From NCBI GenBank assembly GCA_009823505.1, contig VZQC01009601.1:3421829-3485828 (forward strand): a stretch of DNA of 64,000 nt, in the 5' to 3' direction. This document shows positions 12,470-23,399 of the stretch, in pieces. Origin of the DNA: Rhizomys pruinosus. Its lineage: Eukaryota > Chordata > Mammalia > Rodentia > Spalacidae. The notes beneath the pieces are model-generated. The model searched no databases, had not been told where the DNA came from, and saw only the letters and a program-made list of their open reading frames with translations. Each line of letters begins with the position of its first letter. Within the stretch, counting starts at the first letter, position 1. The translations under genes were made by a program, and so were the position numbers.

Positions 12470-12766
12470 GTAAAAGCAGGTAACTAGGACTTGGTGGGAC
12501 TATGAAGCTAGGGTCCCATGTTTGGATTTAGTAGCTTTTGAAGAAAGAAAGGGATCCAATTTAGTTAGCTGAAGCTATTCAAGTGATTCCGCATAGCAGC
12601 TTGGACTGTACAGAATGTCATCTGCAAGAAGGGAGACCTCACTGAATAGCCAACATGGCTATCCACTCCTGATGGGTCAAGGCCTCAAGACCATGAACTG
12701 AATAAACGTCTGTTCTTTACAAGTTACTTAGTCTGTGGCACTCAGCTACAGTGACAAATAGACAAT
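12470..12766 (+). mobile_element. MaLR-type solo LTR relic
   Basis: The 3' part is diagnostic: 'aataaacgtctgttctttac' followed by 'agttacttagtctgtggcac', then 'agctacagtgacaaatagac'. This is the MaLR LTR order of polyadenylation signal, 'ttacccagtctgtggtat' and 'tatagcagcacaaaaggac'. Upstream, 'ggcctcaagaccatgaactg' fits. The left edge is approximate. No internal genes are present. Confidence 0.65.
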
Positions 12767-14379
12767 GGGGCACAGTCAATTCAAAGGACTGGAGGGTGAG
12801 TTCAACTATATTTATTATTTCCTGTTTAACAAAAGATACTGAATTAGAATTTATGAGTCTTTCCATATGAATGAATTCAGGAGCTATGGAGATGCTTTTC
12901 TCGGAAGGTGCAGAGAAGAGGAAGTGTCCGCTGCCCCCAGTGTCACTCCTTCCTTCTTGCCCGGCCTTGGTTATGCATGTCTCTCACCCCACCTACACTT
13001 GTTCAACTCTTGGTTGGATTAAGAATGTGCTGTTCTTGTATATGTAACTTACCGTTTTCTTCAATGATGTACAAATCATAAGTGGACCATTTTATGATGA
13101 TAGGGATGATTTTCTCTTTGTTATGACAGAAAAATTGCTTATGCTTAAATATATGCAACTGAAAAATAGGCCATTAGAGAATTCCCATAATATTAATTTC
13201 GAGAATCCATATGAGTAGGGGAGTATTTATGTACTGTGTACATTTTATCACATAGACACTTCTCCCACACCCCATTAACATAATCATTAGCTTTAATTCC
13301 ATTTAATATTCCACTGTAAAGCATATAACCAAAATAAAAGAATAGCAGTTACACTAAATTCATAGGCATTTGTGTTTCCAAAAATTAGTAGTTTAATACT
13401 TCTCTTATTTCTCTAAAGTATTTTCTGGAAAATTACTTCATTTTAATACAAGGAAGTATATAATCCATCACATTATTTCACAACCAATATGCAACAAATG
13501 TCTTTTATCCACAAGTCAAATAAACAAATAAATGAGTAGATAAGTATAGAAAGAACATTTTTCCAACCAGTGCCTCTATTTCTATCAACTGTGATGCAAA
13601 GCACCAGCAAACTGAATTGAAATTGCATCTTTATTTCACTAACATTGATCTTTCTTCAAGAAGAAAGTTCTTGAAATGTCTTCCTTTGACCCTGATGTGC
13701 TGAAATCAAAGAAACAAACAAAAACCTTCCAGGGAGAGAAGTACTTAGACATAAAAAACAGCATTTATAATTTACAGTGAATGAATGGAAGGCACAGAGG
13801 TTTCCAGGCAACAGAGGATGTAATATAATCTTGCTTAATATACCATAAAGCACCAGTTAATGCATAGACTATGTCCCAATTGCATCATTTCTTGCTTGGT
13901 TCCACTTCAGAATTCAAACCATGATTGTCTGTGTAATCCGCTTAACACGCCTAGGTCTTGTATTCTTTCTCCAGGACAGCCCTTGAGCTAAATTCCTGTG
14001 TAGCTGAAACCTTTTCCCTATCATCCCCTCAAAACCCAAATGGCAATTCTTTACCCTGGATTTCTTTAATTTTTGTTCTATTTCACCTTCATTATATTTA
14101 TATTCATATCCATGTAAAATCACATACCACTTAGCATTTTCTAAACTTTGCTGTCCTGGTTTAGGATGTATTGTTTATATCATCAAATAGTTTTTCTGGC
14201 ACACAGTTAAATCACTAAAAATCAGGACATTCAATTATTGCACAGAATTCTATAATTCAATTATTGTACAGAATTCTATAATTCTCTTACTATTTTATCA
14301 ATAATGAATGATGCAATAGAAATCGCTTAAAAGTTGCCAGGCCTATAACTAAAATGTAGTGACTCATATTTTCTTAATA
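12767..14379. other. Unassigned AT-rich sequence
   Basis: 1.6 kb with no recognised element. Near 14,230-14,285 a 25-base unit ('aattattgcacagaattcta' type) is present twice in tandem. Confidence 0.45.
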
Positions 14380-14485
14380 CAGGGCTCATTGTGTAGCCCA
14401 GTCCAGCCTTGTAAATATGAAAATCTTCCAGCCTCATCTTCAAAGTGTTAGATTACAGGCATGGGACAATATGACATCTGCCCCG
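14380..14485 (-). mobile_element. Degenerate B1-like monomer
   Basis: 'acagggctcattgtgtagcc', 'cagtccagcctt', 'agcctcatcttcaaagtgtt' and 'agattacaggcatgggac' are the reverse B1 landmarks with many changes. Confidence 0.65.
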
Positions 14486-14502
14486 TTTTGTTGTTTTGCT
14501 TT

Positions 14503-14605
14503 GACAGCCTGGTTATATAACCCAGCCTGACCTAAAACTCTTGATTCTCATCCTTTAGCCTCCCAGTGCTGCTGAGATGAATTGTATGTGCCTCCATGCT
14601 AGGCT
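14503..14605 (-). mobile_element. Degenerate B1-like monomer, second copy
   Basis: 'gacagcctggttatataacc', 'agcctgacctaaaactcttg', 'agcctcccagtgctgctgag' and 'tgtgcctccatgct'. It lies 17 bases from the preceding relic in the same orientation, so the pair could be a dimer or two insertions. Confidence 0.65.
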
Positions 14606-14663
14606 CTAATTTTAAATATTTTGTTTCAAAAGAAGTATATATGTAGGTGAGGTGAGTATGTAT

Positions 14664-14716
14664 TTGTGTGTGTGTGTGTATGAACATGTATGTGTGTGTG
14701 TGTGTGTGTGTGTGTA
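14664..14716 (+). repeat. (TG)n microsatellite
   Basis: Two blocks of TG repeats separated by 'tatgaacatgta'. Confidence 0.92.
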
Positions 14717-15624
14717 TCTTTGAATTAGATTTATTACATCCTCATTCAGGGAATTAATGAAGGAAACCAGGAAGCAAACGGGAAGTGTGAAGTCACTAAT
14801 TTGTCTACATGACCCCCACTAAGTCTACATGATGACTGACATTTGATACTCAGATCAAGGCTCTCAGTGTTTCTGGGTGCTCCTCCCTGCAACATGAAGT
14901 AAATACATGATGAATCCAACTATGTTTCCCCAAAATATCTGCTTCATCATTAATTTACTGGAACTATTTACATATTAGCCATTTCAGCCTACACAGCATT
15001 AATTGGATAAAATTTTATTTTGAGATCATTGTAGATTCACGTGAAGTTGCAAGATATGAAAACAGTGATACCATCTTACAGAATTATTAAATAATATGAG
15101 AAGCAGGGCATGGCATAAATATCGTCAAGACAGAGAGACTGTGTCAAAGACAACTCCTGGCCTTCTTCCATAAAGATACTTCTTCCCAGGACCCAAACAT
15201 TCTTCGAATCTTGATAATTCTAATTTGTCCTATATCTATCAATTTGTCAACTGAGGAATGTGTTCTCTGTAGACATATGCTATTTATAACCTTTCCAAAT
15301 TGAATTTGTTCAGTGAGATTAATTCTCTGGAGATTTGTCTAAGTTACTATGTTGCATCTAACATAGTTTCTTCCTTTAATTACTCAAATGCATTTCATTT
15401 TAAAAGCCTATCATTTTCCATCTACCCATTGAAAAAAAATACTTTTCCAGTTTGAGACTATTATGAATTGTTACAGACAATTAAGAATCAAATTGCTATG
15501 TATACTCACACATGGATTTTTATAATTTGAGCAATAATTGTTGTATTTTGAGATAAATGTTTAAGAGTATAATCACTGGGTTGTGCTGTAGCTATATGTT
15601 TAGGTTTTTAAAGTAAATGCCAAA
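14717..15624. other. Unassigned sequence
   Basis: No element or exon recognised. Confidence 0.45.
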
Positions 15625-15810
15625 GGGGCTCAGGAAATGTCAATGCTGGACAAACATGAGGACCAGAATTTAAAATCCAGAACACATGTGAAAAAGCCAG
15701 GCACAATGGCATACATGGTAAATAAGAAGAGAGAAGCCCTGGACCCTGCAACCAGTTCAAGCAAACTGGTCAGCTTTAGTTTCAAGAAGAAACACTGTTT
15801 CAAAAATTAA
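15625..15810 (+). mobile_element. B4-like composite SINE (tRNA head + B1-like tail)
   Basis: A tRNA/ID-like head ('atgctggacaaacatgagga' and 'ccagaatttaaaatccagaa') is joined to a B1-like body ('aaaaagccaggcacaatggc') and ends 'aaacactgtttcaaaaat'. That head-body order defines B4. It is well diverged. Confidence 0.65.
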
Positions 15811-15813
15811 AGT

Positions 15814-16032
15814 GGACTGGAGCAGGAGAGATGGTTCAGTAGTTAAAAGTACTGGCTGTGCTTGCAGAGAACCAGAGTTTAATTTCCAGCACCCACATGA
15901 TGGCACAATACTGCCTGTAACTCCTATTTCCGGACATCATGTGCCCTCTTCTGGCTTCTGCTGGGACTAGGTGCACATGTGGTGCACATACATACGTGAA
16001 GGCATAACATGCACACAAATATGTTTTTTTAA
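15814..16032 (+). mobile_element. B2 SINE
   Basis: 'aggagagatggttcagtagt', 'gagtttaatttccagcaccc' and 'tgcctgtaactcctatttcc', ending in a T-interrupted A-poor tail. It lies directly behind the B4-like copy. Confidence 0.85.
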
Positions 16033-16081
16033 GGTGGGGAATAATGGAGGAAGATATCTAAAGCAACCTTGGTCTCTACAG

Positions 16082-16095
16082 CACACACACACACA

Positions 16096-16138
<43 letters not shown>

Positions 16139-16140
16139 AT
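16082..16140 (+). repeat. (CA)n microsatellite
   Basis: About 28 CA units with two interruptions. The His-Thr repeat frame across it is an artefact. Confidence 0.95.
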
Positions 16141-16394
16141 CCACAATGGGTATATGCCAAAATCTTTTATAGGTTAGGTGGAACATTGAGACTCCCCACA
16201 GTAACATGTATGTGACCATTTGCCCACTGACATCAGCAGTATTTGTGTTCCTTGCATCAGATAGGAGTAAACGATTTTGAACGTCATTTCTTGTGTTTAT
16301 CTGCCCTCTGTGTATTTTACTTGGTAAAACATTTCTTCTTGCTTTTTGCCAATTTCTAAATTTATTATATTATGAGGATTATTTACACATTCTT

Positions 16395-16624
16395 TTTTAT
16401 TTTTATTTTTTATTTATTTATTTTATGTGCATGAATGTACTGTCTGCATGCAGGTCTGTGCACCCGTGTCGTGCAATGCCACGGAGGTCAGAAGAGGGTC
16501 TCGGATTCCCCTGGAATTGGAGTCTCAGACGGTTCTCAGCCGTCATGTGGGTGCTGGGGATCGAACCCGGGTCCTCTGTAAGAGCGGTCGGCACTCTTAA
16601 CCGCTAGGCCATCTCTCCAGCCCC
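16395..16624 (-). mobile_element. B2 SINE, young, with perfect target duplication
   Basis: Full-length reverse B2 with unmutated 'gggatcgaacccgggtcctc' (complement of the B box) and 'ccatctctccagcccc'. The flanks share the perfect 15-base repeat 'tatttacacattctt' (16380-16394 and 16625-16639). It is the single-block form ('ggaattggagtctcagacgg'), unlike the duplicated form at 21,280. Confidence 0.96.
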
Positions 16625-16639
16625 TATTTACACATTCTT

Positions 16640-16899
16640 AATAATGTCCCATGTTTTCCTTGTTCTTCCCTTGAGTTCTGTCTATCATTGGACATGGGCT
16701 GTATATGGTACAGCTATTATTGCCATATTGTCTGAATATTTGTTTTTGGTCCTGTCAGCTTCTGCTTTGTATATGTCAGTTGTGCAGATATTAAATTTGA
16801 CCATCCAGTTTTTAATTAATTATTATAAATTTAGCTTCTAGATATACAAAACATTTTTTCTTATTCAAGTTCAAATTTTTATCTGAACATTCCTTATTG
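16640..16899. other. Unassigned AT-rich sequence
   Basis: No recognised element. Confidence 0.4.
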
Positions 16900-17160
16900 T
16901 ATTTATTTATTTTTAATAAAATATTTTATTGGTGTTTTGTTTGTTTCATACTTTATTCAGTCCAATTTAGACACACTCCCTGTTACACACCCCATACCCC
17001 ACCCCAGTTCATGCATTTTGCCATATATGTCTTGCATCTTGTTCTCAGTCTTTTGAAAGTTTTTCTCTGCAGAGGTTTATTGTTTGGGCAGAAGTTAACT
17101 GTTCCAATCAGTTCTTTGGATCCAGTATTTTTTTATCATTTTTGTTCCCTCCCATTTATA
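16900..17160 (-). mobile_element. LINE-1 3' end fragment (3' UTR)
   Basis: 'tccaatttagacacactccc', 'accccagttcatgcattttg', 'gtcttgcatcttgttctcag' and 'attgtttgggcagaagttaa' match in order the 3' UTRs of the larger minus-strand LINE-1 copies at 35,655 and 45,187. Only the 3' UTR survives, as in a severely 5'-truncated insertion. Confidence 0.75.
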
Positions 17161-17484
17161 TTGCTCCAATATATATATATATATATATTATGTCACATAT
17201 ATAGGCAAAATTTGACATTGGAAACTAAACGTATAACTTAAAAATCCAAATTGTTTCAGTATCACCATCTTTTCGCCGCACCCTGTAATTTTATATTGCA
17301 TAATATATGAATACATACCCTCATACATATATCCACAATTTCAAAGTCTGACAAAGAGTGGTCAGTGTAATTGTATTTAATTTTTCTTTGAGGTTTGCAC
17401 AGTGTGTTAGCCTTCATGGGTTCAAGGACATTTCTTAATGTCTTCTTATTTTCAGATGCACAATTCATAGTTTAGTCCTTCAGC
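17161..17484. other. TA-rich tract then unassigned sequence
   Basis: A short (AT)n lies at 17,169-17,190. The rest is unassigned. Confidence 0.4.
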
Positions 17485-19527
17485 TAATTGGAAAAGAGGG
17501 AAGCTCAAACAATCCTATTTGCGCTGATGATATGAATGTTACTTAAGGGATGCTTAAAAAACCACCAGAAAACTCCTAGAAATGAATTAGCAGCTTCAGC
17601 AAAGTGGGCAGGATACAAAATTAACCTAGGAAAGAATCATAGCCTTTCTTTACACCAACAATAACAACTGGAGAAGAATTCAAGGAAACCTTCAGCTCAC
17701 ATAGGCCTCACAAAACACTTATAAAAACCTAGGAACTAAACATAACCAAGACCACCAAGATTCTCTACAACAAAAATTTTAAACACTTAAAGAAAAAATT
17801 GAGAGACAGAAACAATCGAAGAGGGAAAAACCTCCATGCTCCATGGGATTGGGAAAATAAATTGGTAAAAATATGTCCATTCTACCCAAACATTGTATAG
17901 ATTAACGCAATCCCAGTTTTGTCATTAAAATCGCCCCAAGAGTTTCTCACAGGCTTGGAAAAAAAGTCCTAATTTCAATTGGAAAAGCAAAAGACCCCGC
18001 AAGCCAAACAACCTGAGTGAAAAGAGCAATACAGGGGGGATCTCTATATCAGACTCCAAACTATACTACAGGGTACAGTGCATAAAAACAACCTGGTAAC
18101 TGGCACACAAAACAGACCTTTTAACCAATGGCAAACAAAAGCAAAACTCCAAACTTGAACACATACAATACAGCCTCTCACTATTTGACAAGGGGCCAAG
18201 ACGACACAATGGAGTGAAAGACGCAGCATATCTTCAGCAAGTGGTGTGGCAAAAACTGGATCACCACTTGTCGAAGAATGAAATTAAACCCTACCTTCGC
18301 CCTGTACAAAAGTCAACTCCAGAGGATCAAAGACGGAAAAACGCATATGAGAAAAGAAACAAGAAGAGGGAATGAACAAAAAGGAAAAGGGGGGAAAAAA
18401 GGAGAAAGAGAGGGATAACTCTAGAAGAGAAGGAATTAAGAAGAGAAGAAAAAAAGGAAAAAAAATGGGGGGGGGAGGGGAGGAAGGAGAAGAAAGGAGA
18501 AAGAAAGCAAAGAAAAAAGATGAAAAGGAAAGGAAAAAGAAGGGGAAGAACGAAAAAGAAATAGGAAGGAAGAGAGGGGGAAGAAAAAGAGAAAAGGATA
18601 CAGATAGATTTATGTATGAAGATTAAGATAACTGCAACGATAAACCCAAACCTTGAAGGTGATAAGAAGAAAAAAGTTGTACAAGACATAGGCATAGGAA
18701 AAAGACCTTCCTAAATCAGACAGCAAGCTGCACAAGAATTAAGGTCTGATCAACTGACAAAATGTGACCTCATTAAACTCAAAAGCTTCTGTACATCAAA
18801 AGAAACAATCAAGGAAGTGAAGAGAAATCCCACAGAGTGGGAGGAAACCTTCACTGCAGAAACATCTGACAAAGCATTGATTTCCAGAATATATAAACTA
18901 CTCAAAAAATAAAGAAGAAAGAAAACAAATGACCCACTCAATAGATGGAGCAAAGAGTTGAACAGAGACTTCACAAGTGAGGAATTAGAGATTGCTGAGA
19001 AACACCTTAAGAAGTGTTCAACATCACTAATCATTAAGGAAATGCAAATCAAAACCACTTTAAGATATCATCTTACTCCAATAAGACTGGCTAGGATCAA
19101 GAAAACAAATGATACCAATTGCTGGAGAGGTTGTGGGGAAAGGGGAACACTCATCCACTGCTGATGGGAATGTAAATTTGTACAGCCACTATGGAAAGCA
19201 GTGTGGAGAACCCTTGGAAGACTTGGAATGAACTTGCCACCCAACCCAGCCATACCACTCCTAGGCATGTACCCTCAAGACTCACCCCACCTCAGAGATA
19301 CCTGCATGGCCATGTTTATTTCAGCTATCTTCACAATAGCAAGGAGCTGGAACCAACCCAAACACCCTTCAACTGATGAGTGGACAGAGAAAATGTGGTA
19401 CATCTACACAATGGAGTTCTATGCAGCAATAAAGAAAGATGACATCATGAGCTTTGTAGGAAAATGGCTGGAGCTAGAGGACATCATGCTGAGTGAAGTA
19501 ACACAGTCCCAGATAAACAAACGATGA
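17485..19527 (+). pseudogene. LINE-1 ORF2 C-terminal relic
   Basis: Recognisable ORF2 pieces occur in three plus frames. One runs near 18,958-19,164 and encodes 'NRDFTSEELEIAEKHLKKCS'. Another runs near 19,201-19,527 and encodes 'MEFYAAIKKDDIMSFVGKW' with the end 'EVTQSQINKR'. These belong to the region after the reverse transcriptase of ORF2. Frame changes and stops separate them, and about 250 bases at 18,354-18,600 are replaced by purine-rich sequence. Confidence 0.85.
18354..18600 (+). repeat. Polypurine (GA/A/G-rich) block inside LINE-1 ORF2
   Basis: Nearly all A and G on the plus strand, with 'aaaatgggggggggaggg' at its centre. The other LINE-1 copies have ordinary ORF2 sequence at this point. 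Frames across it on both strands (Lys/Glu-rich plus, Phe/Ser-rich minus) are composition artefacts. Confidence 0.85.
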
Positions 19528-19868
19528 ATGGTATCCCTCATCTGTGCATGCTAGTGCCAATTACCTAGTTGTAAGTATTTCTTGTGCATGGCCCCTTGAG
19601 CTTTTGTCCAAGCAGTTGGAAGTGATACATATTGGAAACAACAACAAGAACAACAACAACAGAAAGGACTGCATCAAAGAACTGACTGAAACAGTGAACT
19701 TCTGTTCAAAACAGTCAACTTCCACATGGAAAATATTGAGAAAGACTGAGAAAAAGATGAAAAGCATGCTTGGCCAAATACATGAGCTCTGGAGGGGTGG
19801 GGGGATAGGGTGGGGGACATGGGTCTATATTTGGTAATCTTATACAAAATATATATAAAAAATAAATA

Positions 19869-20647
19869 GCAAAAAAGAAAATCTAAAAAAACAATAAAAA
19901 AGAAGAAAGAAAATACTGACTGCATCACAGCAATAAAAATAGAGAAGGAAACAGAATAAAATATATAAGAGCTCCCATTTAAAAAAAATAAAGCAATTAT
20001 GGAAAAAAGGAAAATAAAACAGTCTAAGACCAGAGACTCTAATGTGTTAGGTGATATGCCTATATATCAGTCCGTCAATTTGAAGGAAGTATTTTGATTT
20101 GTCATAAGTTACAAACCAATCCTAGATTCCCAATGACGTTTGTAAAGTCAGTTTGATATCATATGAGTATACACTGTTGTGATGTAAATCTGCCTATATC
20201 ATAACACTGATTTCTCAACCATTTACCTAATAATTTGGATGATGCTTAAGCATATATTATCTGGCAGAGTTTGGTGCCTTGCATAAATACATTAGGACAT
20301 TCAAGCACAAACTTGAAATGTCCATAAAAGTTGCATGTGATGTAAATGAAAGGGAATGATGCCTTTTATGGAAGCATGAGAGTTGCAGAGAACATCAATC
20401 AATAGTTATCACAACCTGTATCAGAAAAAAATGAAGTGTAACCTGCATTGGAAAAATGATAGATGACAAGAAATTCCATAATCTAGTTCTAAAAGAAAAT
20501 TCATAAACATAAGATATAGCTGATATAAAGAAGAGGGACTTCTGAAGAAAAATACTACTTTAAGTTCACTAGTGTTTTACAAAACAGATATAATTATGTT
20601 CAATATGATTCCCATGGATATGAATGTTATCCTTCATGGAGATGGTT
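19869..20647. other. A-rich tail region, then unassigned sequence
   Basis: The first 70 bases are A-rich and may extend the LINE-1 tail. The rest is AT-rich without recognised elements. Confidence 0.45.
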
Positions 20648-20726
20648 TTTCAGGTTCAAAGCCAAAGCCCTAATTATGGCATGTACTTTAAGCACAAACT
20701 CTACCTGGTCAATTATGCCCCGAGCC
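20648..20726 (-). mobile_element. Degenerate ID-like SINE
   Basis: 'aggttcaaagccaaagccct', 'atgtactttaagcacaaact' and 'ctacctggtcaattatgccc' follow the reverse ID order (ggttcgaacccagggcct, aagcactctacc, agctatatccccagcc). The expected T-run is missing on the left. Confidence 0.55.
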
Positions 20727-20738
20727 TTAATTACATAC

Positions 20739-20764
20739 TTTTTTTTTTTTTTTTTTTTTTTTTT
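20739..20764 (+). repeat. Poly(T) tract
   Basis: Twenty-six consecutive T. It lies 12 bases beyond the head of the ID relic, the wrong side for that SINE's tail, so its origin is unclear. Confidence 0.9.
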
Positions 20765-21263
20765 GCTTAATGTACGTTTGCACTGGTTGCTGTAGCTTGC
20801 AGCCAGTTCTTTCCATCTGGAGCTTGAGATTCTTTTCCTATAATCTGAAAAGTTAGAACAAACATTTATTCTAGAATGCATTTAACTCCAAAAGTTCATG
20901 GTATGAAACCAACTGGTATGGAATGTACAGTTTTTATGTATTATAATTGAATATAACCTTAATACAAATTTCGAAACTCTAACACTTAAAATTGAAAAAT
21001 AAATCATTGCCTTTTAATGAGAAGTCATCTTTCGCATGCTGTTCTTTACTCTAAACACTTGTTTTGGTTTTATTCTAAACTTTTAGCAACTATGATTTAG
21101 AAAATTATGCCAAAGAAGTTAATATGTTACAGGTTTCACAAGATATTCAAGGAATTATTTGAAAAATATGAAGATGTTTAAACTTCATATAAGAAGTCAT
21201 GTTTCATAACACATTCAACCCCATCTAAGTAAAGATTTGTAATTATGATTACAATTTCATAAT
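20765..21263. other. Unassigned sequence
   Basis: No recognised element. Confidence 0.4.
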
Positions 21264-21279
21264 AAAAATCTTTCTTTCA

Positions 21280-21524
21280 GGGGCTGGAGAGATGGCCTAG
21301 CGGTTAAGAGCGCCGACCGCTCTTACAGAGGACCCGGGTTCGATCCCCAGCACCCACATGGCGGCTGAGAACCGTCTGAAGCTCCAATTCCAGGAGAACT
21401 CCAGTTCCAGGGGAATCCGAGACCCTCTTCTGACCTCCGCGGCGTTGCACGACACGGGTGCACAGACTTGCATGCAGACAGTACATTCATACACATACAG
21501 AAATAAATTTAAAAAATTATTAAA
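21280..21524 (+). mobile_element. B2 SINE, young, with intact pol III boxes
   Basis: A full-length B2 with 'tggcctagcgg' (A-box form) and 'ggttcgatccc' (perfect B box). It has the duplicated block ('ctccaattccaggagaa' then 'ctccagttccagggga') and an A/T tail. It sits between perfect 16-base direct repeats 'aaaaatctttctttca' (21264-21279, 21525-21540). It looks like one of the most recent SINE insertions in the window. Confidence 0.97.
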
Positions 21525-21540
21525 AAAAATCTTTCTTTCA

Positions 21541-22154
21541 TTAAGAAAACTGTTTCATATGTGAACAAACTGTAACTCTGAACAGTGCCTTTAAGGCATC
21601 CCTCTAGTATAAAGTGAATATTCAAATTCAATGTTACAAATATTCATAGAGTGAAAACAATTGTCGCATTAAGAAGTTGACATTGTAGATATATAATGTC
21701 ACTCTCAAATTTTTTCCATAGGTTTAAATGCAATGAAGGACATGAAATCATGTAAAATACAAAGGAGATGACACATGATGGGAGACCCTCATATCCTTAG
21801 AAACCTGCCTGTTTGCAGCAAGATGGCTTTTCAAAATCTAACATGGAACACACATACAACATTGTCTGTACAAATTCAGCAATAAACATGGCTCTTAAGC
21901 AAAGAATTTTGAGGTTATGCAGACCACTGTTTTTTTTTTTTTTCCCAGACTGGAATGTATTGGAGAATTGAATCTAAACCATAAGGTAATATTGAATATT
22001 TCCATTCCCCATAGCACTGGTAATTCCTTTTTAGAATAAGTGAGTCTGAAGATGTTTTTCAATTTGAATCTAATTTTCCTAGATAAATGAGATGTCTTCC
22101 CTTAAAATAATTTGGTGGAGATAGCAATGTTTTATTGGAGATACATTTTTCTCA
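21541..22154. other. Unassigned sequence
   Basis: No element recognised. A short T-run lies near 21,930. Confidence 0.4.
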
Positions 22155-22375
22155 AAAAAATTTTATTTATTAATGTTATTTATTGATATTTTATTTACTA
22201 ATTTTACTTTGTATGTGAGTGCATCTGTGACATGCAGTACCCACAGAGGTCAGAAGGGGACATAAGATCCCCATAACTGAAGTTACTGGCATTTGTTAGC
22301 TGCCATGTGGGTGCTGAGAATCAAACTTGAGTATTCTGCAAGAGGTGTTTAACCACTGAGGTATATCTCCAGCCC
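22155..22375 (-). mobile_element. B2 SINE, diverged
   Basis: T-rich tail, 'gtatgtgagtgcatctgtga', 'cacagaggtcagaaggggac', 'gctgccatgtgggtgctgag' and 'tatctccagccc'. Old, with the tRNA-like head decayed. Confidence 0.87.
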
Positions 22376-22414
22376 AAGGAGATACAATATTTTTAAGATT
22401 TAGCTTTTTAATTA

Positions 22415-22495
22415 TTTTTCAGCTTTTTTTATTTTTTTATTTTGAGGGTGTGTGCACCTAAGTGCAGGTGCCCACTCAGGCCACTATAGAAGATT
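22415..22495 (-). mobile_element. Possible B3-like SINE fragment
   Basis: 'gagggtgtgtgcacctaagt' and 'gcaggtgcccactcaggcca' resemble the tail-side half of a reverse B3/B2 element. The head side is absent. Confidence 0.35.
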
Positions 22496-22727
22496 CTTTG
22501 TATGCACAATCATTATAAATAGAGATTTAAAAGAATTATCCTATAATAGAGAAACATTTCCCCTTACCTTATAAATATCATAGGCTAATAAAAACCAACA
22601 CAACCTCAGTGCCTAAATGGATTCCATCTCCAGCATTTAGTGTCTTTTGTTTTCTTGATCTTAGCCAGTTTTATCTGAGTGAGATGATGTCTTAAAGTGG
22701 TTTTAATTTGCATTTCCTTAATTATTA

Positions 22728-23141
22728 AGATTTAAAATTTTTTTCGGTTTAAAAACGTTTTATTTCATTAAAAAAAGGTTTATTATGTACAAGAAGACTT
22801 GGGGTATACAGAAAGGCAGCTTTCGATCATAAAATGGGGCTGATCCTCATATGCTAGTGTAATATGGAACACACACGCTTCCAGTGTTCAGCATCAATTA
22901 TTTTATGCAGTCTAAGTTTGGGGTTTTACATCAGACCTGCATACATGAAACGTGTTACATTTTAAGATTGGTAATGCAAGTTCAAGCTGCGTATGTTTAT
23001 AAGTACAAATTTCACTACTACAAATACATAACAATAACTAACAAAACAGTAACCCTTTCAAGATCTTCTTTCTTGTCTCATGTTCATTATATTTGCAATC
23101 TGGGTTCATTTATTAGTTCCACTTCTTGTAGTTCCGTCCTC
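22728..23141 (-). pseudogene. Candidate processed copy of an unidentified mRNA 3' UTR
   Basis: On the minus strand this reads as unique sequence ending 'gtcttcttgtacataataaa', then a second AATAAA about 15 bases before an A-rich terminus, as at a normal polyadenylation site. No frame of note is present, so it is probably 3' UTR. Its parent gene cannot be named from sequence alone. Confidence 0.6.
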
Positions 23142-23366
23142 TAAAAATTTTATTTATTTATTTTTGTATGTGTATGAATGTACTGTCTGCATGTAGGTCT
23201 GTGCACCCATGTCCTGCAATGCAGCGGAGGTCAGAAGAAGGTGTTGGATTCCCCTGGAACTGGAGTCAAAGACGGTTCTCAGCTGCCATGTGGGTGCTGG
23301 GGATCCAACCCAGGTCCTCTGCAAGAGCAGTCAGTGCTCTTAACCACTAGGCCATCTCTCCAGCCC
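23142..23366 (-). mobile_element. B2 SINE portion of the chimera
   Basis: Full-length reverse B2, single-block form ('ggaactggagtcaaagacgg'), with 'gatccaacccaggtcctctg' in the B-box region and 'ccatctctccagccc' directly abutting the right target duplication. Confidence 0.93.
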
Positions 23367-23399
23367 ATTTCCTTAATTATTAATGAAGTTGAACACTTT

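Larger units (their letters stand above)
17485..19868 (+). mobile_element. LINE-1, 5'-truncated
   Basis: Starts inside the ORF2 reverse-transcriptase region ('ttggaaaagagggaagctca') and runs through the ORF2 C-terminus to a 3' UTR and A-rich tail near 19,850-19,870. It is collinear with the minus-strand copy at 45,187. It carries frameshifts and an internal polypurine block, so it is inactive. No clear flanking duplication was found. Confidence 0.92.
22728..23366 (-). mobile_element. Chimeric retrocopy: B2 SINE fused to a polyadenylated RNA 3' end
   Basis: One 639-base insertion with one perfect 16-base target duplication, 'atttccttaattatta' (22712-22727 and 23367-23382). Read on the minus strand it starts with a full-length B2 (23366 to about 23142). 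It continues with about 400 bases that are neither B2 nor LINE-1. It ends with two AATAAA signals (complements at 22779-22784 and 22759-22764) and an A-rich tail. No duplication flanks the B2 alone, so the two parts probably entered together. I do not recognise the source RNA. Confidence 0.8.

Noticed and set aside
18327..18695. Hydrophobic, Phe/Ser/Leu-rich minus-strand frame that looks like a membrane protein
   Set aside because: It is the complement of a polypurine tract; the composition alone creates the hydrophobic look.
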